Positions 55,443-64,000 of a stretch of 64,000 nt of DNA are shown piece by piece. Position numbers and translations under genes: made by a program. Numbering within the stretch: position 1 is the first letter of the stretch; each line of letters opens with the position of its first letter. The notes under the pieces were generated by a model, which ran no database searches, was not told the origin of the DNA, and was given only the letters and a program-made list of their open reading frames with translations. The stretch covers positions 2,153,001 to 2,217,000 of the forward strand of contig CP071495.1 of the NCBI GenBank assembly GCA_017354895.1, given 5' to 3'. This DNA comes from Podospora comata (lineage: Eukaryota; Ascomycota; Sordariomycetes; Sordariales; Podosporaceae).

Positions 55443-57106
55443 TGAATTGAATCTGATCGCATCGACAACGAAATGTTGATGCAGGTGGCGGCGACGGGGA
55501 CTGACCTGAAGAGGAGGGTTGCGGCGCAATGGAGACGGCTGGAGGTGGAAGTACCAGCTCTGCCGAGGTCACCACCTATCACCGCATCGATAGCTGATCC
55601 ATGTACCCCACTTTCAAATTATAAGGCTGACTTGGGTGTCCGCCTTTTGTCTTTCGTTGTCTCAAACACTTCAGCAAACTGAGGGTCCGACAACCGTGAA
55701 GTGGTACTTGTGCTACCTCAATATTAGCCCTCTGGATATGCCATCTGCACAGCCAAGAGCTGTATGACTTTGTCATCACGCGCAGGACTCGATCAAAAGA
55801 GCGGGGATTTGTCCCTCCAGAACCTTGACGACTGGCCCTATCGATAAGAAAAGTGGGACCTATGAAGCTACTAGCACCCTAAGGTAGAGTGGGTAGCCAG
55901 GCCATGGCAGCAGATGGCGACATGTGATAAAAACATATTGTTGAACTACCGCTCATGCAGTTTATATAACTCTTCTGGAAGTTTGTCTCATCCATTCAGC
56001 TCCTAAACACTGAGGTCATAATCAACAACACCTGTAGCTCGCCCTCCATCTCGGGTTAGGGTCTCTGTTTCTTCCCCTCTTCTTCGTTCTCCATACAACT
56101 TCTCACTATTTTCTGGCGTGAGACAAAGGAGCATAATGCAGCATGCATACTGCGAGCCTCGGAAGGCACTATATGCTTTCATAACAGACCTCCGTCTAGG
56201 CACTGCAGTGAGATTGCAAGTCGTGCTCCATGTTGAGTGATCCTACTGTGCTCACTAATCCCTCTCTTTTTCAGTATCACGACCACCCCGCTTCCCAGCC
56301 TCACAGCTTAAGCATAGATGAATGTTCCGTACAGCTGTGCCACAGGAACACTGAGCAACGCTCCGACTGTCATCGGTGATGTGGGCCATGTCATCTAACC
56401 CAACCATTGCTGCCAAGAATCCCACCTTCTCAAGCGGCCCAACCCAGCTTCCACTCCAATAACTCTTCATCTCACTGCGTTAGTCGCTCGGCTCTATGCA
56501 GTACGGGAAGAAAGCCAACCGACATTTATCAAGAAGACGGTGTGCTCTGTCAGCACTCCATTGGATATCTCTCCTTAGTCAGCCCCTTACGAGACCAGCC
56601 AGACCAGCAAGCGTGTGGCCCAGCAGCCTCAAACGAGGGCGGTAGCACAACCTTATTCGTGCTTTGAAGAAGCTCGCCGTTGTATCCGTCCTCGGCCTGT
56701 AATAAACAGTCCCTTTGCTGCAGATAGGACCCTTGTTTCTTCTTCAGCCCTGTTTACCCCGCCGACCCCACGCAACCGTTCTAGGCCTACCTCTTGTGGA
56801 TATGATATGAGGGATGGCTAGTTGAAGAGACACAAACGGTGCCAGTGCATTCGTCTTAATGCAACCTAGAAGCTCACCTCAGCTATAGGGCTACACCATG
56901 TCACTCGACGGTGTCGTCCTTAGGTATAAGTGAGCCTGTTCCCACCTCTCTCTCCCTCTCCCGTGTGTGTCTGCTCTGGTCTTCCTCAACCTTCTCTAGG
57001 CTGTCTCGAGTCTTCTCAAGACATCTGATCCTTTCTTAGTTACTTCACAAACTGGAGTATCTTGTTTTCTCTGTCCAAGACAACCGCCAACCCCAAGTTG
57101 CCCAAG
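55443..57106. promoter_or_regulatory. Long divergent region, RING/TRAF gene / calpain gene
   Basis: This 1664-bp region has no convincing coding frame. CT-rich sequence at 56936-57060 directly precedes the calpain start and is probably its 5' leader. Confidence 0.45.
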
Positions 57107-60034
57107 ATGTCCACCCCACCCCCTCCCATCCCTCCCCCCACAACGAAGACGAACTACACCAAGGCTCCCCAGGAGCTCATCCACGAGTTCTGGGACCGAT
57201 ACTTCACCAAGAAGCCCGGCAAAGTCACCCGCATCTTCCCTCGTTCTCTCTATTCTTCCATCCTTCCTCTCTCACTCGAGGATGGCCAACCAGCCCGCTC
57301 AGCCCGCAACGCAGCCGAGTCTTACGAGGCTGCAGCAAAAGAGTGCCGGGAGAAAGTCCAGCGCATCATCAAAGAATGCCACCGTACCAATGAAAAGTTC
57401 ACCGACCCCGACTTTGATATCGAGTGGGATCTCGAAGACAACTGCCTCAACGGCCTCGTCCGCTTCGACTGGGACGACTGGGACACCGATGATACCGGCA
57501 ACGCCGTCAGCGCCGACCGCTTCAAGCGAAGCCTCGACACCCTCGCCGAATCCAACGCGCTCGGACCAGGCGGAACTGTCGCCTTGGACCCCGGAGTAGT
57601 CAGAGGCTACATCGCCGACGACCCCTGGGCCGCTCTCTTCGGCGCCTGGGGAACCAAAGGCCAACCCGTGACCAAGGGAGCTACCCCCCAAGCTCAACAA
57701 GCTGCTGCCACACAGAAAGGCGTCCTCCCCCACGGCAAAAACTCGCCCCGTCACCTCACCGACCCCAGAGCCAACCCCAAATCCACCAGGAGCAAGAACG
57801 GCGTCCAGTGCGGCGAGTGGTACAACCCCGGCTCCAAGCACCGCCTCGACTGGGTTTTTTCGTCTCCCCAATGGACCATAGACGGGTACTCGTCCTCGGA
57901 CATCAAGCAAGGCTCCAACGGCGACTGCTGGTGGCTCGCCGCCGTGGCCACCATCACCCACCGAAAGGACCTAATGGACAGAGTCTGCGTCGTCCGCAAC
58001 GAGGAAGTCGGCGTGTACGGCTTTGTGTTCTACAGAGATGGGGAGTGGATCTCTACCGTGGTAGACGACAACCTCTACCTCCAGTACCCCGACTTTGACT
58101 ACTACGGCGACCGGTACGACTCGACCGGCAAGTTGGCAAGGGAGTACAGAAAGAGATACCAAACCGGGAGCGAAGCCCTCTATTTTGCGCAGTGCGAAGA
58201 CCAAAACGAGACTTGGCTCCCGATCTTGGAGAAGGCGTACGCAAAGGTTCACGGGGATTACGAGGCTATTTCTGGGGGGTGGAGCGGGGAGGCTGTGGAG
58301 GATATGACTGGCGGTGTTACTACCACTATTGCTGCCAACCGGGTGCTCAGGAAGGATAAGCTTTGGAAGGAGCTGGTGAATGCTGATGGGGAGTTCGTCT
58401 TCGCCTTGTCGGCTATCGGGACCGGGTGGGATAGCTACAAGGGTGGCCTTGCGTTGGGGCATGCTTATTCTATTCTTAAGGCTACGGAGGAGGTGGATGA
58501 GGATGGGAAGAAGGTGAGGTTGGTCAAGATCAGGAACCCGTGGGGTCAGAGGAGCAGTAATGGTGTGGGGGAGTGGAACGGGCCTTGGTCGGATGGGAGC
58601 AAGGAGTGGACTCCTTACTGGTTCAAGAAGCTGAATCATACTTTTGGGGATGATGGTGTTTTTTGGATGAGTTATGCTGATATGCTGGAGACGTTTTTGT
58701 TTATCCACCGGACTAGACTTTTTGATGAGAAGTGGACGGTGGTGCAACAATGGACGAGTGTGAGTGTGGGCTGGGTGGCAGGGTATCTCAACCAGAAATT
58801 CGTGATCGAGGTCAAAAAAGCAGGGACGGTGGTTGTGGTGTTGAGCCAGCTTGACGAAAGATACTTTCAGGGCTTTGAGGGACAATACAACTTCTCCCTT
58901 CACTTCCTGTTAAAGAAAGAAGGCGGTAAGGACGAGGAGCACATCTGCCGGGTGAGACCTGTTCACCAGTGGGAGAGCCGATCGGTAAGCTGTGAGGTTG
59001 ACCTCGAGCCGGGGAGGTATGAGGTCTTGCCCAAGGTGACGGCCGAAAGATGCGACTGGAGGGATCAAGTCGAAGACGTCGTCAAAAAATGGTATCTATC
59101 TCTCTCCATTTCCATTTCCCTTTCGAATAACTAACACCCGCTTTGTAGGGCCGATAAAAACCCCTCCAAACTCCGCCAGGTAGGCATGCAATACGACCTC
59201 GCCCACGCCAAAGGTGGCATCCCCGACGAGGACGACCTCATCCTCAAGAAAAAGGAGGAGGCCAAGAGGAAGGCTGAGGCGAAGAAGCTCAAGGCCAAAG
59301 AAAAGGCCAAGCGGAAGAAGGAGAGGGAGAAGGCTAAGAAGCGGAAGGAGAAGGAGAAGAAAAAGAAGGCTGCTGCTGCCGAGGTCACGGTGAAAGTTCC
59401 CGAGGGTGGTGAGACGACGGTTAATGTCAAGGCTGGCGAGAAGAAGGAGGACACTGACAAGAAAGAGGAATCGGAGAAATCGGAGGATGCGGTTGAGAAG
59501 AAGGAGGATGCTGCTGCTGCTGCCACTACCAAGGCTGAGGAGAAGAAGACTGAAGCTCGCAAGACCATCTCCACCGCCTCTTCGTCCTCCCCTGCTCCCC
59601 CCAAGGAAGGACAGAAGGAGGAGAAGAAAGACGACGGTAAGAAGGAGGAGACACTGGCTATCAGGCCTGCCCCCACCACCACCACCACCCCAGCCGCGGA
59701 GGAGAAAGAAGCCAAGCCTGACGAGAACAAAGCAGAAGAGAAGAAAAAGGAAGAGGAGGAGGATGATTCCGAGTCTGAATACGAGTCTGAAACGGATGAG
59801 GAGGAGGAGAAAGAAAAGGAGGAGGAGGAACAGCGGCAGAAGGAGGAAGAAGAAGCCCGCAAATTGGCCGAGGACGAGAACTCGCCTTCCATCCCGTGGA
59901 ACGCGGTTGCTGTTCTTGGGTTGAGGGTGTATGCCCAGGATGCCGGGGTGAGTGTGCACCTTGCCAAGCCGAAGAGTGATGAGGAGGGGGCGAGTTTGGT
60001 GATTGATAGCCAGGCTGTGGGTGCTACTATGTAG
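57107..60034 (+). CDS. Calpain-family cysteine protease with a long charged C-terminal tail
   Basis: Exons 57107-59091 and 59149-60034 (57-nt intron, gtatct donor, tttgtag acceptor) give 956 aa. The catalytic triad is complete: Cys about residue 274 in QGSNGDCWWLAA, His about 452 in LALGHAYSIL and Asn about 477 in IRNPWGQ. A calpain C2-like (domain III) region follows (about 545-660). The last ~280 residues are extremely Lys/Glu-rich and Ala-rich, likely a long helix or coiled coil and disordered, ending in a short folded-looking NAVAVLGLRVYAQDAGVSVHL. No penta-EF-hand or MIT domain is seen, so it is not a classical calpain nor PalB/Rim13. Calcium dependence cannot be told. Confidence 0.9.
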
Positions 60035-61210
60035 ATATGAGTTGAAAGATGGTAGAAAGTCTGATGGTTTCTTGCATCTTGACAACCGCTCTCCCGCTAT
60101 GTGGGTTGTCCTTTTTTTTCTCTTTTTTTTTAGAGCTATGGCCATGGGTAATTGCTTGCTGAAGCCAAGGATTTGTCTCAAGAATACACGTCCACACCGG
60201 AGACTGCGGCAGGTGAGATCGTGACAAAGGTATTGCGAGCTTCAACCTCAACTTTGCGCTCAAAGACTCCCAGTCCGCTGCATACGCGCAGCTGGCCAGA
60301 GCTATAGACGAGGCTGTGAAAGTTCCAGATGATCATGCCCAGGTGTTGTGCAGTCGGGGGCCCAGGCTTCTTGCAAGCCCACATCCTTTTTCTCCTCTCG
60401 GGTTGGGGTCCGAAAAGTATTACTCACATGTAAACTCAGCCTTCTAGGTTGTCATATCGAAACCGAAGAAGGATAGTTTTCCAACACTTGTTATTTACTA
60501 AACAAGCTCCTTGAGTTGTTCAGGTAAATAATACACTGGGTTGCTGAAAAGTGAGGTGTGGTGAATTGGTGAAGCATCTGAGCAGCCACCCCATTTCTAC
60601 TTGCTGGACCCCCCAACTATATAAAAAGGATGTAGTAATTACGTCTCTCGCGCTTTATGAAAAAGAAAAGTTCATAAAGGTGTTCTTTAGGCTTTCTTTT
60701 ATATATTATGAATAATATCTTTTTAAAAAGTAAGATCTAAAACTATGATATTTATATCTTGATAAACCGGAAAAAGCTAAGAAAAAGCTTCGTTAAAAGA
60801 CTAGTTCATAAAGGTAAGATTATATTTTAACGACTTGAAAAAAAAAAAGAAACATTAGTTAATATGTAAATATAAAAGTATCTTCAAACTTTCATTTATA
60901 TTAACGGCTTATAGGTAAAAGTGTTGTGAATAGGGGGTCCGGCAAGTAAAAATGGGGGGTCTGAAAAACATTGCTCTCACATATAAGAAGGGCGTCTGTG
61001 GTTTGCTTGATCCAGGACTGATCCAGTTACGGAAGAGAGGTATCTGCTTATGTCTGGAACATTGCAGGGGGTGATGATGACTTTAGATGTGTATCATCCT
61101 CAGTGTCTTGGTAGCCAATAATGTAGATGGTTGCTGCCGGTGTAGGCGCGTGGCTTGATATCAGGGAGTTCAGGACCGCATCAATTTCTACACCATAAAG
61201 TTGCACTCTT
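60035..61210. other. Gene-poor region containing a MITE-like element
   Basis: No gene was seen. The central part is AT-rich and bounded by inverted repeats (see 60583-60963). T-rich runs at 60108-60130 are probably calpain 3' UTR. Confidence 0.5.
60583..60963. mobile_element. MITE-like element with ~32-bp terminal inverted repeats
   Basis: The left end (60583-60614) and the reverse complement of the right end (60932-60963) match at about 27 of 32 positions, sharing CCCCATTTYTACTTGC and a GGACCCCC run. The 381-bp element begins CAG and ends CTG. The inside is very AT-rich, about 75-80% by eye, with stretches consistent with C-to-T decay, and carries a direct repeat GTTCATAAAGGT at about 60670 and 60803. 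It has no coding capacity, so it would be a non-autonomous DNA element. A clear target-site duplication was not found. Confidence 0.55.
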
Positions 61211-61740
61211 TTGGGAAGAAGATGGCCAAACAGCCCAGGACAAAAAGACCGGCGAGTTCCAAGCAGGGGGAACCCCCCCATTGAGAATTGGATCGATGGC
61301 CTACTGCTAATAACTGACGAGGTGGAACTTGTCACTGCATGCTACCAGTGCTGGTTCGAAGAGCCGCTCAAGAACTTCCTCGCCAAACGCCACCTGCCCA
61401 AGTCGGACCCGGACTATTCAGACGATGTGAAGGAATTCGCACACTTTGTCGCCCGCTTGGGAGCCCACAAGTACGCCGCTTTCAAGGTGGCGGAAGGAAT
61501 CGACAAGCTGCCGATTTTGCCAATCAGCGCTACCGTGTCAAGTTCGACCGGCTGCCCCAGGGTGGTCACCAGGAAGCTCTGAAGCCCACGCCCATCAACC
61601 TCACCCGGGCTTTTGACTGGGCAAATGGCGACTACAACAACGAGCCTGACCCGTTCACCATAGTCAAAAAGCTCGCGAATCTCTTCCCCGGCATCCCCAG
61701 CAGCGATCCAGCGGTGGGTTACTATCTCGAGCAGGAGTGA
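61211..61740 (+). pseudogene. Decayed fragment of an unrecognised fungal gene
   Basis: Two overlapping frames read like one protein. The first carries LITDEVELVTACYQCWFEEPLKNFL and VKEFAHFVARLGAHKYAAFKVAEGIDK up to about 61510. The other continues with AADFANQRYRVKFD and PINLTRAFDWANGDYNNEPDPFTIVKKLANLF to a stop at 61740. The change of frame falls around 61510-61520 without splice signals. Residue composition looks like real protein, unlike the neighbouring random frames. No start codon fits and no family was recognised. A short continuation (ISRWLQQKKGVLMVRG) may follow at about 61775-61825. It lies close to the MITE-like element. Confidence 0.4.
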
Positions 61741-62645
61741 AGGAGCACAGAACACAAGGGCTTCAGTTTCCAAGGCGAGATCAGCCGGTGGCTTCAGCAG
61801 AAGAAAGGCGTCCTCATGGTGCGAGGAGCCATCAGTCGACTAACACATGGATGGATAGAGCGCTCTCCCAGTCCTCGTGAATGAGAGAGGAGCACATCAG
61901 GAGTGCGGCGTGATGGCGAGATTGCGCAACGAGAATCAAGTTTCTTTTGTTTATTGCGTTGCTTCTCGGCCCAGATTGACTTTCAGGTTCTCTTGTGGGC
62001 TTACCATACCCACCTCAGCTACCCGGCTTGGCCAGCCTCTTATTGTTCATAATACAGACGTCGGTTTTGTGAAACAGTTGCTCTCGTTCTATGATGCCCT
62101 TGTAACACCCCCTGTGGCCAGCACTGGTGTCCTCAGGTTTAGCAAAAGAGCCAGGCGTTTCACGGGACAAGTCAGTTGCTTTTCCAGGATTCGGGAAACA
62201 GTCGTCATGACCTGGATAACTGCATCCTTTGCTTTGTTTGGAAACTCTACGGTGAGCTGTGAGCCTCTCAGGTATCTCTAAATGTCCCGCTAGCACTTAA
62301 GAGCTGCAATATCCTGTGTTTAACAGAAAAAGGGGCAATGTGTCCACCATGGATGTTTTGTTTGACCAGGGCAAGCAACATCCATCCAGGGGTTAGGGTT
62401 ACGTGCGTTGAACCCTTGATGAACCCTTGATGAACCCTTGAAGCCTTCACCTGCAGGCTCTCTCCCCGCACTTTTTTTGTGACCTGCAGCTCAGCGATGG
62501 GACCCCTCCATTTTGCAGCCAGGAACAGAAAAAAAAAGAAAAAAATTAATTTTGATCCACAGCCGTTGGAAATAAAACTCCGACGCTCACTTATACAAAA
62601 CAGACACCGAAACGGCCACTTTTGGTGCCACAGAAAAGAAACAAA
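61741..62645. promoter_or_regulatory. Intergenic region upstream of the PRMT3-like gene
   Basis: This 905-bp region has no supported gene. It includes three tandem copies of an 11-bp unit (TGAACCCTTGA type) at about 62408-62442, preceded by GGGTTAGGGTTA at 62391-62402, which resembles one and a half telomere repeats. An A-rich leader (62528-62550) precedes the gene. Confidence 0.4.
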
Positions 62646-64000
62646 ATGGCCGAAGCATACCCCCCCTCCATCAGCGACGGCTCCTCGTCAGACAACTCCG
62701 AGGCTGGCAACTGGCTGCAGGGTGATCAGGACGATGGTGATGACTTCAGCGAGCAGGAGACCGTGCAGGTCATCTCGCTGATGGACGACAAGGTCTTTGA
62801 CGATGCTCTTGCCATGGTCACCTACTGCAAGGAGAAATATGGGTTGGATTTCTTGGGGGTGAGAGATCGGTTGGGGCTTGACTTTTACGGGTCGATCAAG
62901 TTGATCAACTTCAGTACGTTGCTTACTTTTACTCTCATGTGATAGCTATGGAAACTAAACATGAGATCACAGTCCGCCAAAAGGTCCACGATGGCAAGCC
63001 AGTCAAGCCGGATGATATCAAGGCGTCTGATCTCGAGGATGACTCACTCTTGAAGCCGGTACTGGAGGATGATGCCCTCATCGTGTGCTTGGATGACCTC
63101 CCTGCCGCTGGTGAGGCTGCTCCTCAGGCCCGGGAGATCAAGCAAAAGGAGGTCCCGGCCGTTGATGAGCTTCTTCGGAAGAATGCGCAGCTCCAGGAAG
63201 AGCTCGAGAAGCTTTCTCAGCAATTCTCCAACTACAGGCTTGCTGTCCAGCAGACCTTGGACCAGAGATGGGGTGAGGATGACAAGCCCGAGTCCTCCAA
63301 GGCTAGAGCTGAAGCCCCTGCTCCTGCTCCTGCTACCAACGGCACAGAAAAGAAAGACGACTCCCCACCCGAAGCCACTTACTACTTTGAGTCGTACGCC
63401 CACAACGACATCCACGAGACCATGTTGAAGGACACGATCCGCACCAACGCCTACCGTGACTTTATCTACAACAACAAGGCCATCTTTGCCGGCAAGACTG
63501 TTCTTGACATCGGATGCGGTACTGGTATCCTCTCCATGTTCGCCGCCAAGGCTGGTGCGGCCAAGGTTCTCGCTGTTGACAACAGCGCCATCATCGACAA
63601 GGCCCGCGAGAATATCTTCAACAACGGGCTCGACAATGTCATCACTTGCATCCGTGGCAAGATTGAAGAGGTTACTCTTCCGGTGCCCACGGTCGACATC
63701 ATCGTCTCGGAGTGGATGGGTTACTGCCTTCTCTACGAGGCCATGCTTCCCTCTGTTCTCTACGCCAGGGACAAGTACCTCAAGCCCGACACCGGTCTTC
63801 TCGTGCCATCGCACACGTCGATGTGGATTGCTCCTGTGGCCGACGAGGAGTACGTCACCGACAACATGGACTTTTGGCGGGATGTCTATGGCTTTGACAT
63901 GAAGGCCATGCAGGAGGGCACCTACGCCAACTGCCGCATTGAGCACCTCCCCGACGCCGCCGTGGCCGGCACCGCGCAGTGTTTCAGGATGCTCGACCTC
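62646..64000 (+). CDS. RMT3: Protein arginine N-methyltransferase 3-like (partial, runs off the window)
   Basis: Exon 1 (62646-62913) and exon 2 (62973 to the window end) with a 59-nt intron encode the first ~431 residues. The N-terminus is acidic (SDGSSSDNSEAGNWLQGDQDDGDD). A stretch corresponding to the PRMT3 C2H2 finger (VISLMDDKVFDDALAMVTYCKEKYGLDF) has lost most zinc ligands. After a coiled-coil-like linker (ELLRKNAQLQEELEKLSQQF) the methyltransferase core starts: YFESYAHNDIHETMLKD, motif I VLDIGCGTGILSMFAAKAGA and the first part of the double-E loop SEWMGYCLLYEAML. The family methylates ribosomal protein uS5 (Rps2) arginines using S-adenosylmethionine. The C-terminal part lies beyond the window. 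Confidence 0.92.

Noticed and set aside
1-64000. tRNA, rRNA and CRISPR-like arrays
   Set aside because: No cloverleaf-type box A/B pairs, rRNA blocks or spaced identical repeats were seen. The tandem repeats present are microsatellites, a minisatellite or the degenerate 21-bp family.

Overview
The window looks like gene-rich euchromatin of a filamentous ascomycete, most likely a Sordariomycete close to Sordariales; this is inferred, not searched. Most introns are 49-111 nt with GTRNGT donors and CTAAC-like branch points. Genes typical of Pezizomycotina are present: a HET-domain protein, an ERT1/acuK-type gluconeogenesis regulator, a SAT4-type rhodopsin-domain membrane protein, Ima1 and SPO22/ZIP4. 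There are no bacterial features, rRNA or recognisable tRNA genes. Starts below are ATG codons chosen by eye, and splice sites were checked for phase by hand.

Layout. 0-8.8 kb: an atypical tyrosine phosphatase with a C-terminal membrane segment (+), a small AIM19-like membrane protein (-), an ER-type DnaJ protein (+) and a RING-like fragment next to a 15-bp minisatellite (-). 8.8-18.1 kb: a metabolic block with xanthine dehydrogenase (-), an aldehyde dehydrogenase (+) and a thiolase-like enzyme (+). The shared XDH/ALDH upstream region holds a perfect UaY-type purine-catabolism site and several GATA sites. 18.4-28 kb: the rhodopsin-domain protein (-), a mitochondrial PPR protein with a homopolymer frameshift (-), mitoribosomal protein mS23 (+), ALG14 (-) and an unknown membrane protein (-). 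28.8-41 kb: Ima1 (+), two low-complexity unknown genes (+), SPO22/ZIP4 (-) and the acuK-type factor (-), whose zinc cluster is built from two micro-exons. 41-53 kb: the HET gene (+), a multipass membrane protein (-), an OPT transporter (-) and the UFD2 E4 ubiquitin ligase (-). 53.9-64 kb: a RING/TRAF-type zinc-finger protein (-), a calpain-like protease (+), a gene-poor stretch with a 381-bp MITE-like element and a decayed gene, and the 5' part of a PRMT3-type arginine methyltransferase cut by the window end.

Few of these genes work together directly. XDH and its promoter suggest purine use under nitrogen control. ALG14 and the DnaJ protein act at the ER. UFD2 and the RING/TRAF protein belong to ubiquitin signalling. 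SPO22 is meiotic.

No clearly new multi-gene system is visible. The least explained signals are a degenerate ~21-bp periodic repeat found in three separate intergenic regions, the MITE-like inverted-repeat element, and the micro-exon architecture of the acuK-type gene.
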